The notes beneath the pieces were generated by a model that worked only from the letters and a program-made list of their open reading frames with translations, ran no database searches and was not told the origin of the DNA. Positions 54,185-63,922 of a stretch of DNA of 64,000 nt are shown here, one piece after another (the first letter of the stretch is position 1; every line of letters starts with the position of its first letter). The stretch is from Hahellaceae bacterium. Lineage in GTDB: Bacteria; Pseudomonadota; Gammaproteobacteria; Pseudomonadales; Oleiphilaceae. A program made the position numbers and the translations under genes. The stretch spans positions 178,707-242,706 of the forward strand of contig JADGDV010000002.1 in the NCBI GenBank assembly GCA_016744695.1. The letters run 5' to 3'.

Positions 54185-54973
54185 ATGAGTAATATAAAAG
54201 CAATAGCTAAAATGGTTCCACTTTCAGTGCTACTAAGCACTTCAGTTATGGCAGAAGATGCTGCGTCTCAAGATGATGGATTGGCAGATATGTCAGACCC
54301 TCTTGCTGTATTTACAATGGCAGGTTTTGGTATAACCAATAGAGGCCTAAATATCAAACTGGCAAAAAGTTACGATACGGGTGATGAAAATAAATTAGGC
54401 ATGAATCTTCTTGAAATTAAAGGTATCTACAGTGATGCCTTAGGGTGGGAAAGTGATGCTGAAGATTCAGTTGATTCAATAAGAATTCGTAACCTTACGG
54501 TTAATCCAAATACTGGACTAGGCGCACAAATAGACATGAGCTATGCGCTTGACAGTGAAGCAGGCAGTTTAAGTTACAGCATGCTTCAAGCACTGCCACA
54601 AATGGGAAGGTTTAATCTTTATCCATTGGCTGGTGCGGGTATATCCTTTGCTAATAATGCACTTCAAGATGATGGAACAATAGCCAGTGGTTATTCATTC
54701 CCGGGCACATTTGCCACGGTTGGCATGTATGGTAAATTTACAATTACAGACAAAGTATGGCTTAACTACAACCCAATATGGAATTCAACCTTATCGGGTT
54801 CTGATCTTTTTACAGATTATGGTTTTGAAGGTCATAGCAGTGTTCTAATGCATGAAGCCATTGCCTCATACCAGTTAGATCCTCGATCTAATATTCGCTA
54901 TTTTGCCAACTGGTCAGAACATACTGACATTTCAAATGGCGACCACCGAATAGAATATAACTATCAATTTTAA
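54185..54973 (+). CDS. Outer-membrane beta-barrel-like protein, unknown
   Basis: A 262-residue exported protein. The signal peptide ends near VMAEDA (residue 24). The rest is rich in alternating hydrophobic and polar strands (GLNIKLAKSYD, LSYSMLQALPQMGRFNLYPLAGAGISF in part), and it ends in EYNYQF, with the C-terminal aromatic that the Bam complex recognises. An outer-membrane barrel of about 8-12 strands is likely. I recognise no named family. It is divergent from the LysR gene, with GAGAAAG before the ATG. Confidence 0.65.
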   Translation: MSNIKAIAKMVPLSVLLSTSVMAEDAASQDDGLADMSDPLAVFTMAGFGITNRGLNIKLAKSYDTGDENKLGMNLLEIKGIYSDALGWESDAEDSVDSIRIRNLTVNPNTGLGAQIDMSYALDSEAGSLSYSMLQALPQMGRFNLYPLAGAGISFANNALQDDGTIASGYSFPGTFATVGMYGKFTITDKVWLNYNPIWNSTLSGSDLFTDYGFEGHSSVLMHEAIASYQLDPRSNIRYFANWSEHTDISNGDHRIEYNYQF

Positions 54974-55190
54974 ATATTATATTTATATAAAATATAATGA
55001 TTGAAGTGGTTTATCAGTTATAGCTAACCAAGAAAGGATCGTCTCGCAATAAAAAGGATAAAAAATGACTATAAACTAGTGGTTTACAGGCTAGCAACAA
55101 TAGACATTTAAAAGCTTAACCAAAACTTTTGAAAACTCAGGCAAAGATAAAATAATCTCTGTTTATTTTATAAACTTGTAGGAAAGTAGT

Positions 55191-55595
55191 ATGAAAAGAT
55201 ATTTATTAGCACTTATTGCCACTAGCGTGTTTCTGTCAGGTACAGCTAATGCGGTAGTAAAACTAGGCTTTGGTTTTGATCAAGGCTTTGGTGTAACGGC
55301 ACAGTTCGAGGATGTTAATGCATTTGTCGGTAATGATGGTGTTTCGGCTGATTACATTTTTAATAGAGGGTCTTTTGGTGGAGATGCTCCTTTCAGTTGG
55401 TATATGGGAGGCGGTGCTTTTCTTGGCTGGGATGATGGATTAGGTGTTCGTTTACCTTTAGGTATTAGACTTCCATTTAATAGTCAATGGGATAGCTATC
55501 TTCAAGTTCATCCTGAGTTAGATTTTGATCACGGTTCACGCAGTGACATTAAGTTTGGTATTGATGCTGCAATTGGTGTTCGTTATAGTTTTTAA
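55191..55595 (+). CDS. Small outer-membrane beta-barrel-like protein, unknown
   Basis: A 134-residue exported protein: signal peptide MKRYLLALIATSVFLSGTANA, then glycine-rich strands (VKLGFGFDQGFGVTAQF, GGGAFLGWDDGLGVRLPLGI) and a terminal GIDAAIGVRYSF with the C-terminal Phe typical of outer-membrane barrels. About six to eight strands would fit. GGAAAG precedes the ATG. It lies between the other barrel gene and the lipoprotein run, on the same strand. Function unknown. Confidence 0.65.
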   Translation: MKRYLLALIATSVFLSGTANAVVKLGFGFDQGFGVTAQFEDVNAFVGNDGVSADYIFNRGSFGGDAPFSWYMGGGAFLGWDDGLGVRLPLGIRLPFNSQWDSYLQVHPELDFDHGSRSDIKFGIDAAIGVRYSF

Positions 55596-55711
55596 GGACG
55601 TAACCAATAAGTGATTCCAGTCGTTCAACATTAGTATAGTGTTTAATCACATTATAACGGCTGTTGAACGTCTAAAGATCATAGAGATAATTTATATAAA
55701 AGGACCTAATA

Positions 55712-56494
55712 ATGTTTTTAAGATCACGGTTTCTTATTGCTATAACACTGCCCATTTTAATGCTCGGTTGTACCTCGCAAACAAAACAAGATCAGCCAGT
55801 TATTACCTCCTTATCCAAAGAAATTCAAGAAATTAGTCCTGGGGTTTTAGCAGGGTATTTATCAGAAAAAGAAATACCGAATAGCTTACAATTAGTACCA
55901 CCTCCACCGCAGAAAGGCTCTGCAGCGTTTAAATTTGATCAAGCACTTTCAGAAAAGTACATTGCTCTAATGGATGAAGCTAGAACAAAACAAGCAGCAC
56001 AAGATGCCGTATTATCATTTCCCGGTGCTGTAGAGGCATTTAATAGTGTATTAAATCTAAAAATATCTGAAGAAGATACACCTCATTTATATATAGTTCT
56101 CCGCAGAACCCTTGCCGATGCAGGGCTATCTACTTATGCAGCAAAAAACCATTATCAGCGTATGCGGCCCTTTATGGTCAATAATGCGCCTACTTGCACT
56201 CCTGCTGATGAAGCTAGCTTACGTAAAGATGGCTCTTATCCTTCAGGGCATACGGCCGTTGGTTGGGCTTGGGCGTTAATCTTAACGGAGGTGTTTCCTG
56301 AACAAGCTAATGTCATTTTAGAAAGGGGTAAGCAATTTGGTATCAGTCGAAATGTATGTAATGTTCATTGGCATAGCGATGTCGTTTACGGAAGAATGAT
56401 GGGTGCTTCAGCGGTATCTATGTTGCATTCAAATACTGATTTTATGATCGATCTTAACGCAGCTAAAGAAGAAGTTTTTTCTTTGAAAAAATAA
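55712..56494 (+). CDS. PAP2-family acid phosphatase lipoprotein (class A nonspecific acid phosphatase-like)
   Basis: A 260-residue exported phosphatase. Signal peptide with lipobox LMLGC (Cys20). The three PAP2 motifs are present: KNHYQRMRP (about residues 145-153), SYPSGH (about 176-181) and SRNVCNVHWHSD (about 212-223), with catalytic His in each of the last two. This resembles bacterial class A acid phosphatases such as PhoN, which hydrolyse phosphomonoesters in the periplasm. An AAGGA ribosome site is present. The next gene, a phospholipase D, starts 50 bases downstream, so a lipid-phosphate role is possible. Confidence 0.9.
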   Translation: MFLRSRFLIAITLPILMLGCTSQTKQDQPVITSLSKEIQEISPGVLAGYLSEKEIPNSLQLVPPPPQKGSAAFKFDQALSEKYIALMDEARTKQAAQDAVLSFPGAVEAFNSVLNLKISEEDTPHLYIVLRRTLADAGLSTYAAKNHYQRMRPFMVNNAPTCTPADEASLRKDGSYPSGHTAVGWAWALILTEVFPEQANVILERGKQFGISRNVCNVHWHSDVVYGRMMGASAVSMLHSNTDFMIDLNAAKEEVFSLKK

Positions 56495-56544
56495 AACAAG
56501 AGTATTATTAATTACATAATGTCTAAAAGTGAACTGATATAAAT

Positions 56545-58404
56545 ATGAATCATCAAAAATATCTTCTAATGTGTTTAATGGTAATAACGCTTGTTGGGTG
56601 CAGTAGTCTTCAACAGAAGGAGATACAACAATGTCCACCGGGGACTCAAAACCTGCCAGATTGTCCACCTGGAGATGCTGTTGAAGATGATGAGATCACC
56701 GAAATTTATGATAGGCGCACTTGGGTCCCCCCTTCAAAGCTAAAATTCGATCCAATATTACTTGGCAAACAAGCACAGATTCCCGTTAATTCTTCCCGCA
56801 TTAAGGTCATCGGGCCATCACATGACGATGCTATGAGGTCACTAGCCACTAAAATTTGGTTGATTGATCATGCACAACACACCATTGATGTGACATATTA
56901 CATTTTCAAAACTGATCTAGTGGGTTATGCCATACTGGGCGCGCTGTGCAATGCCGTAGAGCGTGGGGTTGATGTGCGTATCATGGTTGACTCAATCGGT
57001 TCATTAAGCCCTGGTCATACTGGGTTACGGGCCGTTGAAACATGTACTGAAAATGGTGGTTTTGTACGTAATGCCAAGGGCCAAATAACCACGAAGAAAG
57101 CGCGTGCTCAGGTCGTTATATTTAATGCGATAACTAAATTTCAATTTAATCGTCGCTCACATGACAAGCTGCTAATAATAGATGGCTCCTTTGCTGACAA
57201 AGCGGTAGTCATGACCGGCGGACGTAATATCTCGCTGGATTATTACGGTATTAATAAAGATGGCTCAGAGGATCTTGATGTATTTCGTGACCTTGAAATA
57301 CTAAGCATGTCAGGTAAGCACAGTGGCGACGAAAAGCACACGGTAGGCATGGTGAGTGAAATTTATTACTCCTTACTATTTTCACATAAAGGTAATCGAC
57401 GCATATGGCCAAATGAGGCTAGCAGTGAATTTGATAAAGGAAAATTTGAAAACCGATATATTTCTAAACGTATCAAGGCACAAGAAAGCTTATCGACGGT
57501 AAAAGCGTTCCCTGAAATAAAACAACAACTGAATAATATGCCGGATTACATGAACCAAGGGTTTGATGAGGTACAAGTACGTCTTTCTCACCAGTTAAGT
57601 AATCTTACTAATAAAGAAGTAACTACTAATGTGGTTGAAAATCTGGAACGTAACCCTAACTCCATCCTTTATTTAATGAGCCAGATTTTAGGTGATGTAA
57701 AAGCAAGAGGAATAACAAGCGGGTCGTTGCAAATTGTTTCACCGTATTTATTCAGTGGGCAATATTTTGATGAAGAGGGCGTTTTGATTTATGACGGTGC
57801 AGAAGAGACTCTCAAATGGCTTAGTGAAAACCCGAATCTTAAACTTGAGGTCATCACCAACTCAGTATTAACCAGCGACAACTTTTTTACCCAAGCGATT
57901 ATCGATATGGGGATGGCTCCGAGATTTTTACTCACGCCTAAATTACAAAAAGTTTGGTTGTCTAGTAATAAAAAAGGTGAATTTAATCCAGATATTGTTG
58001 AAAGCGATGAATGGAAACAGCTGATCAATCACCCGCAGATTTTCTTTTATCAGACCGGCAGGTCTGACTCAAGTATTCTTGGTGGTGATGAACATTATGG
58101 AAAACTTCATGCCAAGTTTATTTACGGCGATGAAGTCGGCTTTGTTGGTACCAGCAACTTTGATTACCGCTCCAACCTTTATAACAATGAAATGGGGTTC
58201 TTTTATAAAGGGAGTGACGTAAGTAATGAGCTAGCCAGCGTGTTTGAACAGTTAAAAGCCACATCATATCGCTGGGGATCACCTGAGTGGTTAGAAATGC
58301 GCAAGAAAGTAATGCAGAGCGACAGCAGTAAAGCAGGTCCGGCACGCAAACAGCGTGGTATTTACAAGACCGTTCGTGCACTTGGCTTAGAATACCTGTT
58401 GTAA
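56545..58404 (+). CDS. Phospholipase D family lipoprotein
   Basis: A 619-residue exported protein with lipobox LVGC (Cys19). Two HKD catalytic motifs mark the PLD superfamily: HDKLLIIDG near residue 205, followed by a GGRN, and HAKFIYGDE near residue 522, followed by GTSNFDYRS. A catalytic dimer fold in one chain is expected. It could hydrolyse phospholipids or transfer phosphatidyl groups at the outer membrane; cardiolipin synthase-like activity is possible. It lies between the PAP2 phosphatase and the DUF1254 gene. The middle region (residues 260-400) is a large insert of unknown role. Confidence 0.88.
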   Translation: MNHQKYLLMCLMVITLVGCSSLQQKEIQQCPPGTQNLPDCPPGDAVEDDEITEIYDRRTWVPPSKLKFDPILLGKQAQIPVNSSRIKVIGPSHDDAMRSLATKIWLIDHAQHTIDVTYYIFKTDLVGYAILGALCNAVERGVDVRIMVDSIGSLSPGHTGLRAVETCTENGGFVRNAKGQITTKKARAQVVIFNAITKFQFNRRSHDKLLIIDGSFADKAVVMTGGRNISLDYYGINKDGSEDLDVFRDLEILSMSGKHSGDEKHTVGMVSEIYYSLLFSHKGNRRIWPNEASSEFDKGKFENRYISKRIKAQESLSTVKAFPEIKQQLNNMPDYMNQGFDEVQVRLSHQLSNLTNKEVTTNVVENLERNPNSILYLMSQILGDVKARGITSGSLQIVSPYLFSGQYFDEEGVLIYDGAEETLKWLSENPNLKLEVITNSVLTSDNFFTQAIIDMGMAPRFLLTPKLQKVWLSSNKKGEFNPDIVESDEWKQLINHPQIFFYQTGRSDSSILGGDEHYGKLHAKFIYGDEVGFVGTSNFDYRSNLYNNEMGFFYKGSDVSNELASVFEQLKATSYRWGSPEWLEMRKKVMQSDSSKAGPARKQRGIYKTVRALGLEYLL

Positions 58405-58451
58405 AGCAGGCTTGTTTTGACTTAATCAAAATTAAATATGGACGAAAAAAT

Positions 58452-59960
58452 ATGAACAGAACAAATTTTTTAAAGCTGACTCTATCAGCGCTTTCGGTAT
58501 CAATGGTAGCGGGCTGTTCTATGCAAGGAATGACCGGCCAGAGCTCAGTTGAGAATTTAAATACTCAGAACAGCTATTTAGGTGCTATTGAGTATCAAAA
58601 CCAAACCATTACTAAAGAATCCGCTAAAAAGCTTAACCGTGAAATCGATTTGCAGCGAGCTTCTCAGCTTGCCCTTTGGGCCTTACCGATAACGAGTATG
58701 TATCAGGGGCATGAAGCGGCAAAGAAGAACCTAGGGTTTAGTGATGAAGAACTTGTTATAGGCTTATACGAAGGCTACGACGGGGTATACCCGTTTATAA
58801 CTGCCAATGTTACAACCCCTTATACTGTTTGTAATTTAGACTTATCAGCTACAGGACCTGTAGTGGTTGAGATTCCTGCCGGTGGTATTTTTGGTGTTGC
58901 TAATAATGCATGGCAAGAACCGATTATCGAAATTGGTTCTGGGGAAAAAGAAACCTTACTTTTTGTAGGTCCTGGGCAGGATTATCCTAAAGATTTTAAG
59001 GGTCAAGTCGTACAAAGTGATACGTTTGTATTAGGGTATTTTTATCGTGTACTTGGAGTAGGTGCTGAAGCGGATAAACTCAAAACAGCAGTGACCACCT
59101 ACAAGTTAACAGAAGCAAAAACTCCACCTAAAACTAAATATATTACTTTTGATCCAAAGTCTGATGCTGATGTGACTATTGCCACTCAACCTCGGGGTAT
59201 GGAATATTGGAACTTGGTGAATGCTTATGTTCAAAAAGAACCGATGGCAGACCGTGATCGTTTTTTTTACGCTTGGTTGAAAGATTTAGGCATCGAAAAA
59301 GGAAAGCCATTTAACCCAACGGACTATCAAAAAGAAATTTTGTTAGAGGGTGTCAATACCGGCATGGCTATGGGCCAAGCAACATCATTTAATAAGACTA
59401 AAGAAAAGTTCGCCTCATCGCTATATGGTAATGATTCTGGTTGGGAAGATGCCATGGCAGGTATGAATCCTAAAATCGATTTAGACACCTATTCAATGTT
59501 TAATGAACGTACCTCTTATACCTATGAAGCCGTAACAACGTCATCGGGTATGGTATCGAGAGTTCCAGGCAAAGGCTCTGCCTATTTAGGAACTTATTAT
59601 GATTCTGATGGTAATGCATTAATGGGAGGTCAGAACTATAAGCTGCGCATTGAGCCTAACCCGCCCGCCGCACTTTTTTGGTCTATTACGCTTTATGATA
59701 TCGAGAACCGTTTAATCATTCGAAATGATACTAAGCGCTCAGATATCTCTTCGCGATCAGAGAACTTAGTAACCAATAGTGATGGGTCTGTAGACTTATA
59801 TTTTGGCGCTACGGTACCAACAGGTTTTGAAAGCAACTGGATTCAGACCAATCCAGGTGAGTCTTTCTTTGCCTATTTGAGGTTATATGGCCCAGAACAG
59901 GCATTCTTTGACCAAAAATTCCCAATGAATAAAGTTGAGAAAATAGGGGAGAACCACTAG
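58452..59960 (+). CDS. DUF1254/DUF1214 lipoprotein
   Basis: A 502-residue exported protein. Lipobox MVAGC (Cys22). The DUF1254 domain covers about residues 80-210 (FITANVTTPYTVCNLDLSATG, then IFGVANNAWQEPI), and the DUF1214 domain about residues 390-495 (PPAALFWSITLYDIENRLII, then GFESNWIQTNPGESFFAYLRLYGP in part). Proteins with this pair are common in the periplasm of environmental bacteria, with unknown function. It is the third lipoprotein of the run; spacing to the PLD gene is 47 bases. Structured sequence follows it. Confidence 0.88.
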   Translation: MNRTNFLKLTLSALSVSMVAGCSMQGMTGQSSVENLNTQNSYLGAIEYQNQTITKESAKKLNREIDLQRASQLALWALPITSMYQGHEAAKKNLGFSDEELVIGLYEGYDGVYPFITANVTTPYTVCNLDLSATGPVVVEIPAGGIFGVANNAWQEPIIEIGSGEKETLLFVGPGQDYPKDFKGQVVQSDTFVLGYFYRVLGVGAEADKLKTAVTTYKLTEAKTPPKTKYITFDPKSDADVTIATQPRGMEYWNLVNAYVQKEPMADRDRFFYAWLKDLGIEKGKPFNPTDYQKEILLEGVNTGMAMGQATSFNKTKEKFASSLYGNDSGWEDAMAGMNPKIDLDTYSMFNERTSYTYEAVTTSSGMVSRVPGKGSAYLGTYYDSDGNALMGGQNYKLRIEPNPPAALFWSITLYDIENRLIIRNDTKRSDISSRSENLVTNSDGSVDLYFGATVPTGFESNWIQTNPGESFFAYLRLYGPEQAFFDQKFPMNKVEKIGENH

Positions 59961-59993
59961 TACGCTGAGTACATAAAATTCATCTGCAACGCA

Positions 59994-60057
59994 GCCCCTC
60001 TCAGTACAAGAAGGGGCGTCTATTTTCAGAGAGGGGAGCCATTAGGTTTCCCCTAAT
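59994..60057 (+). terminator. Competing hairpins after the DUF1254 gene
   Basis: GCCCCT (59994-59999) can pair with AGGGGC (60012-60017). Alternatively CCCCTCTC (59995-60002) can pair with GAGAGGGG (60029-60036). A third stem ATTAGG/CCTAAT (60041-60046, 60052-60057) follows. The first two are mutually exclusive. The run ends the lipoprotein unit and precedes the PAS gene; it may be a terminator or attenuator, but lacks a clean T-run. Confidence 0.4.
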
Positions 60058-60228
60058 GATTATTTCAAACGTGAGGCGTGTTAACTAGGGTGATCGTTTA
60101 TTGCATTCCCACACCAGCTGTTAGTCTTATAAAAAATAAAAAATTTAGTAATTATTAATGACAATAAATATTCAGAGTAGTCTAAGCTAATAATAATTAT
60201 AACTTAAAATAACTGTAGGTATTTTGTT

Positions 60229-60741
60229 GTGTCTAATAACGAAATAAAAATGCTGCCTGACAAAATTATTATTAGTAAGACTGATGTAAAAGGTAAAATT
60301 CTATATGTTAACAAAGAATTTTGTCGAATTTCAGGATTTGATCGTACTGAGTTAATAGGTGAACCGCATAATATCATCAGGCATAAAGACATGCCTAGAG
60401 GTATATTTAGGTTGTTTTGGCAAACACTGCAATCAGGCAACGAGTTTAACGGTTTTGTTAAAAACTACTGTAAGAATAATGACTATTACTGGGTTTTTGC
60501 AACTGTAAGTCCATGGTTTGGAGCTGACGGTAAAACATTACAAGGTTATTTCTCTGCAAGGCGTTTAGCTAACCCTGAGGGCGTAAAATTTTTTTCTGAT
60601 ATCTATAAAACTATGCTGGTTCAAGAGTCTGGCCTGTCGGGTAGTGAATCCCTAAACGACTCAATGGCTCATTTAACTCAATTATGCGAAAATAGGGGGC
60701 TCAGCTATGATCAGTTGGCTGTTCACTATCAGACCCGATAA
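60229..60741 (+). CDS. PAS-domain energy sensor (Aer-PAS/CetB-like)
   Basis: A 170-residue cytoplasmic protein consisting of one PAS domain very like the FAD-binding PAS of E. coli Aer. Compare [21 protein letters not shown], then [12 protein letters not shown] (about residues 48-60, with the Arg-His-x-Asp pattern that holds FAD) and [15 protein letters not shown] short C-terminal helix follows, with no membrane segment or signalling domain of its own. It overlaps the next gene, a chemoreceptor, by 35 bases. It should therefore form the sensor half of a split receptor, like CetB of Campylobacter. The start is a GTG at 60229. Confidence 0.82.
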   Translation: MSNNEIKMLPDKIIISKTDVKGKILYVNKEFCRISGFDRTELIGEPHNIIRHKDMPRGIFRLFWQTLQSGNEFNGFVKNYCKNNDYYWVFATVSPWFGADGKTLQGYFSARRLANPEGVKFFSDIYKTMLVQESGLSGSESLNDSMAHLTQLCENRGLSYDQLAVHYQTR

Positions 60742-62209
60742 AGTACTTAACGTTATATTGGCCTCAGTATCTCTACTAAGTCTATATGTTCTCTTTGCCC
60801 ATACGGCCGATTATCTTCTCCTAGTATTAACTCTGACATCGAATCTCGGACTATTTATTATCCGAAAATCAATGCTTGAAGATTACGCAATTCTAAATCA
60901 AGTGTCTGATGTGTGTTTAAAGGGTGCTCAGGGTGACATGAGTGGTCGTATTACAGACGTTAAAAAAGATCATTTCTTAGAATCATTTTCTGAGTCAGTC
61001 AATGAATTACTTGATCAAATTGAGATTGTAATGACAGAGACTCAAAAGGTTTTCGATAATGCTCGAAGTAATAAATTTTATAGGCCGCCTTTTTCTGTAG
61101 GTTTAAATGGTATTTATGGGGCTGTTTTAAAAAATATTGGTCTGTCACAGGTCGATATAAAAGAAAACGCTCAGCGTATCGAGAAAAGTAAGTTTGACTA
61201 CGATATTAACAGTCTACGCTCAACAAAAATGCGAGAGAAATTACTGAGCGCTCAAAATGACATTAAAAATATCACAGTGCAAATGGAAGAAGCGGAAATA
61301 CAAACACGCAGTACTGTTGAACAAGTTACTGAAGGTAATAGCTCAGTTAAAGCGGTGCAGTCAGATCTTGTTATGCTAAAAACACTATCAGAGAAAATGT
61401 CTGTCTCTTCGGGTGAGCTAGAAACCAACTCACAAGTCATTGCTGATGTTTCAGCCCTTATTGCCAGCATTGCAGATCAAACTAATTTGCTAGCATTAAA
61501 CGCGGCCATTGAAGCGGCTAGAGCAGGTGAGCAAGGTAGAGGGTTTGCGGTTGTTGCAGACGAAGTACGTTCTTTGGCTTCAACGACTAAAGACGCTACA
61601 GACAAAATAGCATTAGCAATTAAAGATGTTCTTTTAACAAAAGACGAGTTTATAGAGCAAGCTCAAACTTTCTCTGAAACCACTGATCGCTTTGAGGGGG
61701 TTATGGGACAATTTAGTGGTGTATTCACTGAGTTTACAAATAAAGCACAGCTAACGCTCTCAAAAGTTAGCCACGCTAAGCTTCTTAGTCAGTGTGATTT
61801 AGCTAAATTAGATCATTTTGTTTATATGCAAAATGCTTACGTTGCATTAGATACTGGACCAAATGGCGACGAGGCAGAAAAAGTAAGTGTTGATCACTCA
61901 TCCTGCCGGTTCGGCCTATGGGTGAGCGGTGAAGGTGGTGAGCGTTACGGGCATTTATCTGAATTTTCTAATATAGAACAGCCTCACTTTACTGTTCATT
62001 CTAGCGTACATGCTTGTATGAAATTAATTGAGCAAACTGACTGGGCGCAGAATCAAGACACAATGAAGCAACTTTACTCTACTTATAATGAAGCAGAACT
62101 AGGCAGTGAAACATTGATAGCTACACTTGATCGTATTGTTGAGCAACGACAATCGTATGAAGGTTATAAAGACAAAGGGCATAAGGAATCTGACGTCGAG
62201 CTTTTTTGA
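60707..62209 (+). CDS. Methyl-accepting chemotaxis protein with C-terminal CZB domain (CetA-like)
   Basis: A 500-residue chemoreceptor. Residues 12-50 form one hydrophobic hairpin in the membrane with no periplasmic ligand domain. A HAMP-like/linker helix precedes the signalling domain, whose hairpin tip [20 protein letters not shown] lies near residue 255. From about residue 360 on comes a chemoreceptor zinc-binding (CZB) domain: [22 protein letters not shown] with the HxxC-like cysteine, and the distal HFTVHSSVH histidines. The PAS partner is encoded upstream with a 35-base overlap. Its start ATG 60707 follows AGGGGG, a good ribosome site. Confidence 0.88.
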   Translation: MISWLFTIRPDKVLNVILASVSLLSLYVLFAHTADYLLLVLTLTSNLGLFIIRKSMLEDYAILNQVSDVCLKGAQGDMSGRITDVKKDHFLESFSESVNELLDQIEIVMTETQKVFDNARSNKFYRPPFSVGLNGIYGAVLKNIGLSQVDIKENAQRIEKSKFDYDINSLRSTKMREKLLSAQNDIKNITVQMEEAEIQTRSTVEQVTEGNSSVKAVQSDLVMLKTLSEKMSVSSGELETNSQVIADVSALIASIADQTNLLALNAAIEAARAGEQGRGFAVVADEVRSLASTTKDATDKIALAIKDVLLTKDEFIEQAQTFSETTDRFEGVMGQFSGVFTEFTNKAQLTLSKVSHAKLLSQCDLAKLDHFVYMQNAYVALDTGPNGDEAEKVSVDHSSCRFGLWVSGEGGERYGHLSEFSNIEQPHFTVHSSVHACMKLIEQTDWAQNQDTMKQLYSTYNEAELGSETLIATLDRIVEQRQSYEGYKDKGHKESDVELF

Positions 62210-62515
62210 TAGATGTAAACCTTTATGTATAAAAGCGATTGCGAACACTCAAGTTATTGGGAGTTAGAACAATTATAAGTTTTAATAATTTTTAGTAGCT
62301 TTCAGCTAGCCGGATTACCAAAAATACGCAGCGTCAGCTCTCTTCGTAAGGCGTCTAAAAACAAACTATAGGGTTATTGACAATATAGGGGGCTAGTTGC
62401 CCCTTTCCATTCTGTAACGTGTTGAAAATAAATGATTCTTATCTCGTATTTAATGCTTCTCCTTCAAATTAATTTACCTCACTATTAAATTTGGCTTTCT
62501 ATTTATAGGGTGTAT
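62210..62515. other. Non-coding region between MCP and Tn3 remnant
   Basis: No ORF is supported. A G-run starting at 62388 (GGGGGCTAGTTGCCCC) and the following ~25 bases could be the terminal inverted repeat of the Tn3-type element, since such repeats begin with GGGG and lie just past the transposase stop. I cannot compare it with the other end, which is outside the window. Otherwise nothing is seen. Confidence 0.3.
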
Positions 62516-63922
62516 TTAAAATGTCTGGCTTTGCATTTGTTTAAGAGTTGCTTTAAATGAACGTGTTTTTTGTCTTTTGTTAAAAAGGTATATTCCGTAC
62601 ATATTTACGTGTGCCCATGCTATTACTGACCCTCTACTTATTGAGTCAACCATTGCTTGTTTTTCCTCTTTATCTTCGGTCTCATAAAGAAAACTTGAAA
62701 GATATAGATAATTCCAGAGAATGATGGCATTTTTTAAAAGAATAGTGCAAGAAACGGCTTTTTGAATTTCATTACCAAGGCCAACCTTAAGTACGCCTTT
62801 TCTTCCAAAAAAGATGGCCTTTGACATTCTCTGCCCAAGCTCAACTCGATTTAATTGCTTTCGTACTGATTTTCTAAGATCTGTATCGCGTAAGTAATTT
62901 AGAATAAAAGTTGATTTTAGGAGTCGACCAAATTCTCTAATTGCCTGGTAAAGTTTACTGGTTTTTGAACTACTCAAAGCTCTAAAAATGAGTGATGCAG
63001 AGCAATATCCCAACTTGATAGATGCCATGAGATGAAGAATTTCATCCCAATGAGTAAGTATCAATTTTTTATTTACAGTTTGTTTAGGGGCAATGGTAAA
63101 GTTTGAATTTTTCTTAAGAGATTTTGATTCATAACCATATAAGGTTTGATTGTGAATCCCTTTAATATGGGGGGCGAATGCGACATCTAAAAAATGCAAA
63201 CCGGAGAACATTGCTTCTGTATACCCGTGTGTATCAGTAGAGTGAATATGTTCGAGATCAGACTCTTTATATATAGATTCTTTAGAGGAAACGATGCCAT
63301 CCATCATAAATGCGGCTTCTCTGTCAGAAGATGAGAGAACGTTCACATGAAAGAATGACTGTTTATTATCTACGAAACTATTAACAGTGATACCTTGTTC
63401 TTTTCCGTAATATTTGTATGAATAATTAGCTAGTAGTGAATTGACAGCCACAACTACTTTTTGACCATCACTGCTTGTATGTAACCTACCATCTAGTTTT
63501 GAGTATACTGAAGGTAAGGGCAAAGATTGTATTAACTCAACTATTTTATTGTTGGCATTATTTAAATTTTGATTCGACAACCAGAGTTTTTCAGTGTCTA
63601 GTAGCTGCTTAGAGGTGATTTCTGGTGCAGCTTTTGACATATTGGTATGGCCTAGATTAGACCCTAAGCTGATAATTGTAGCGAACAGTAAACGTGTATC
63701 AATTTCATTAGCGCTATTCTTATTTGTTTGATGAGTAAATGCCTCGGTAAATTGCGTATGCATTTCCGCCTCAGAAAGAAGTTCATATAAAGATATTGAT
63801 TTCTCTTCGTTTAATAGGCTTGGAATATAACTTGATGCATCATAACTAGCTTCATTATTTTTAAGAGTCCAATCACCATTTCTGCCAAATTTAATGTCAG
63901 GGTGCATATTCCACATGATCAT
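62516..63922 (-). pseudogene. tnpA: Tn3-family transposase, C-terminal half (5'-truncated)
   Basis: A 468-residue C-terminal part of a Tn3-family DDE transposase; complete ones have about 1000 residues. The catalytic region is present: Asp in HTSSDGQKVVVAV, Asp in HSTDTHGYTEAMFSGL and Glu in AIREFGRLLKSTF, followed by NAIILWNYLYLSS and SVIAWAHVNMYGIYLF, all typical of Tn3 TnpA. The N-terminal DNA-binding half is missing. Upstream sequence is a 23-base-period repeat, not transposase, so the gene was cut, probably by insertion of another element. By chance the repeat supplies a perfect AGGAGG five bases before the ATG at 63922. Confidence 0.85.

Noticed and set aside
55020..55080. Tiny ORF after AAAAGGATAAAAA
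   Set aside because: Only four codons before a stop; no support as a gene.
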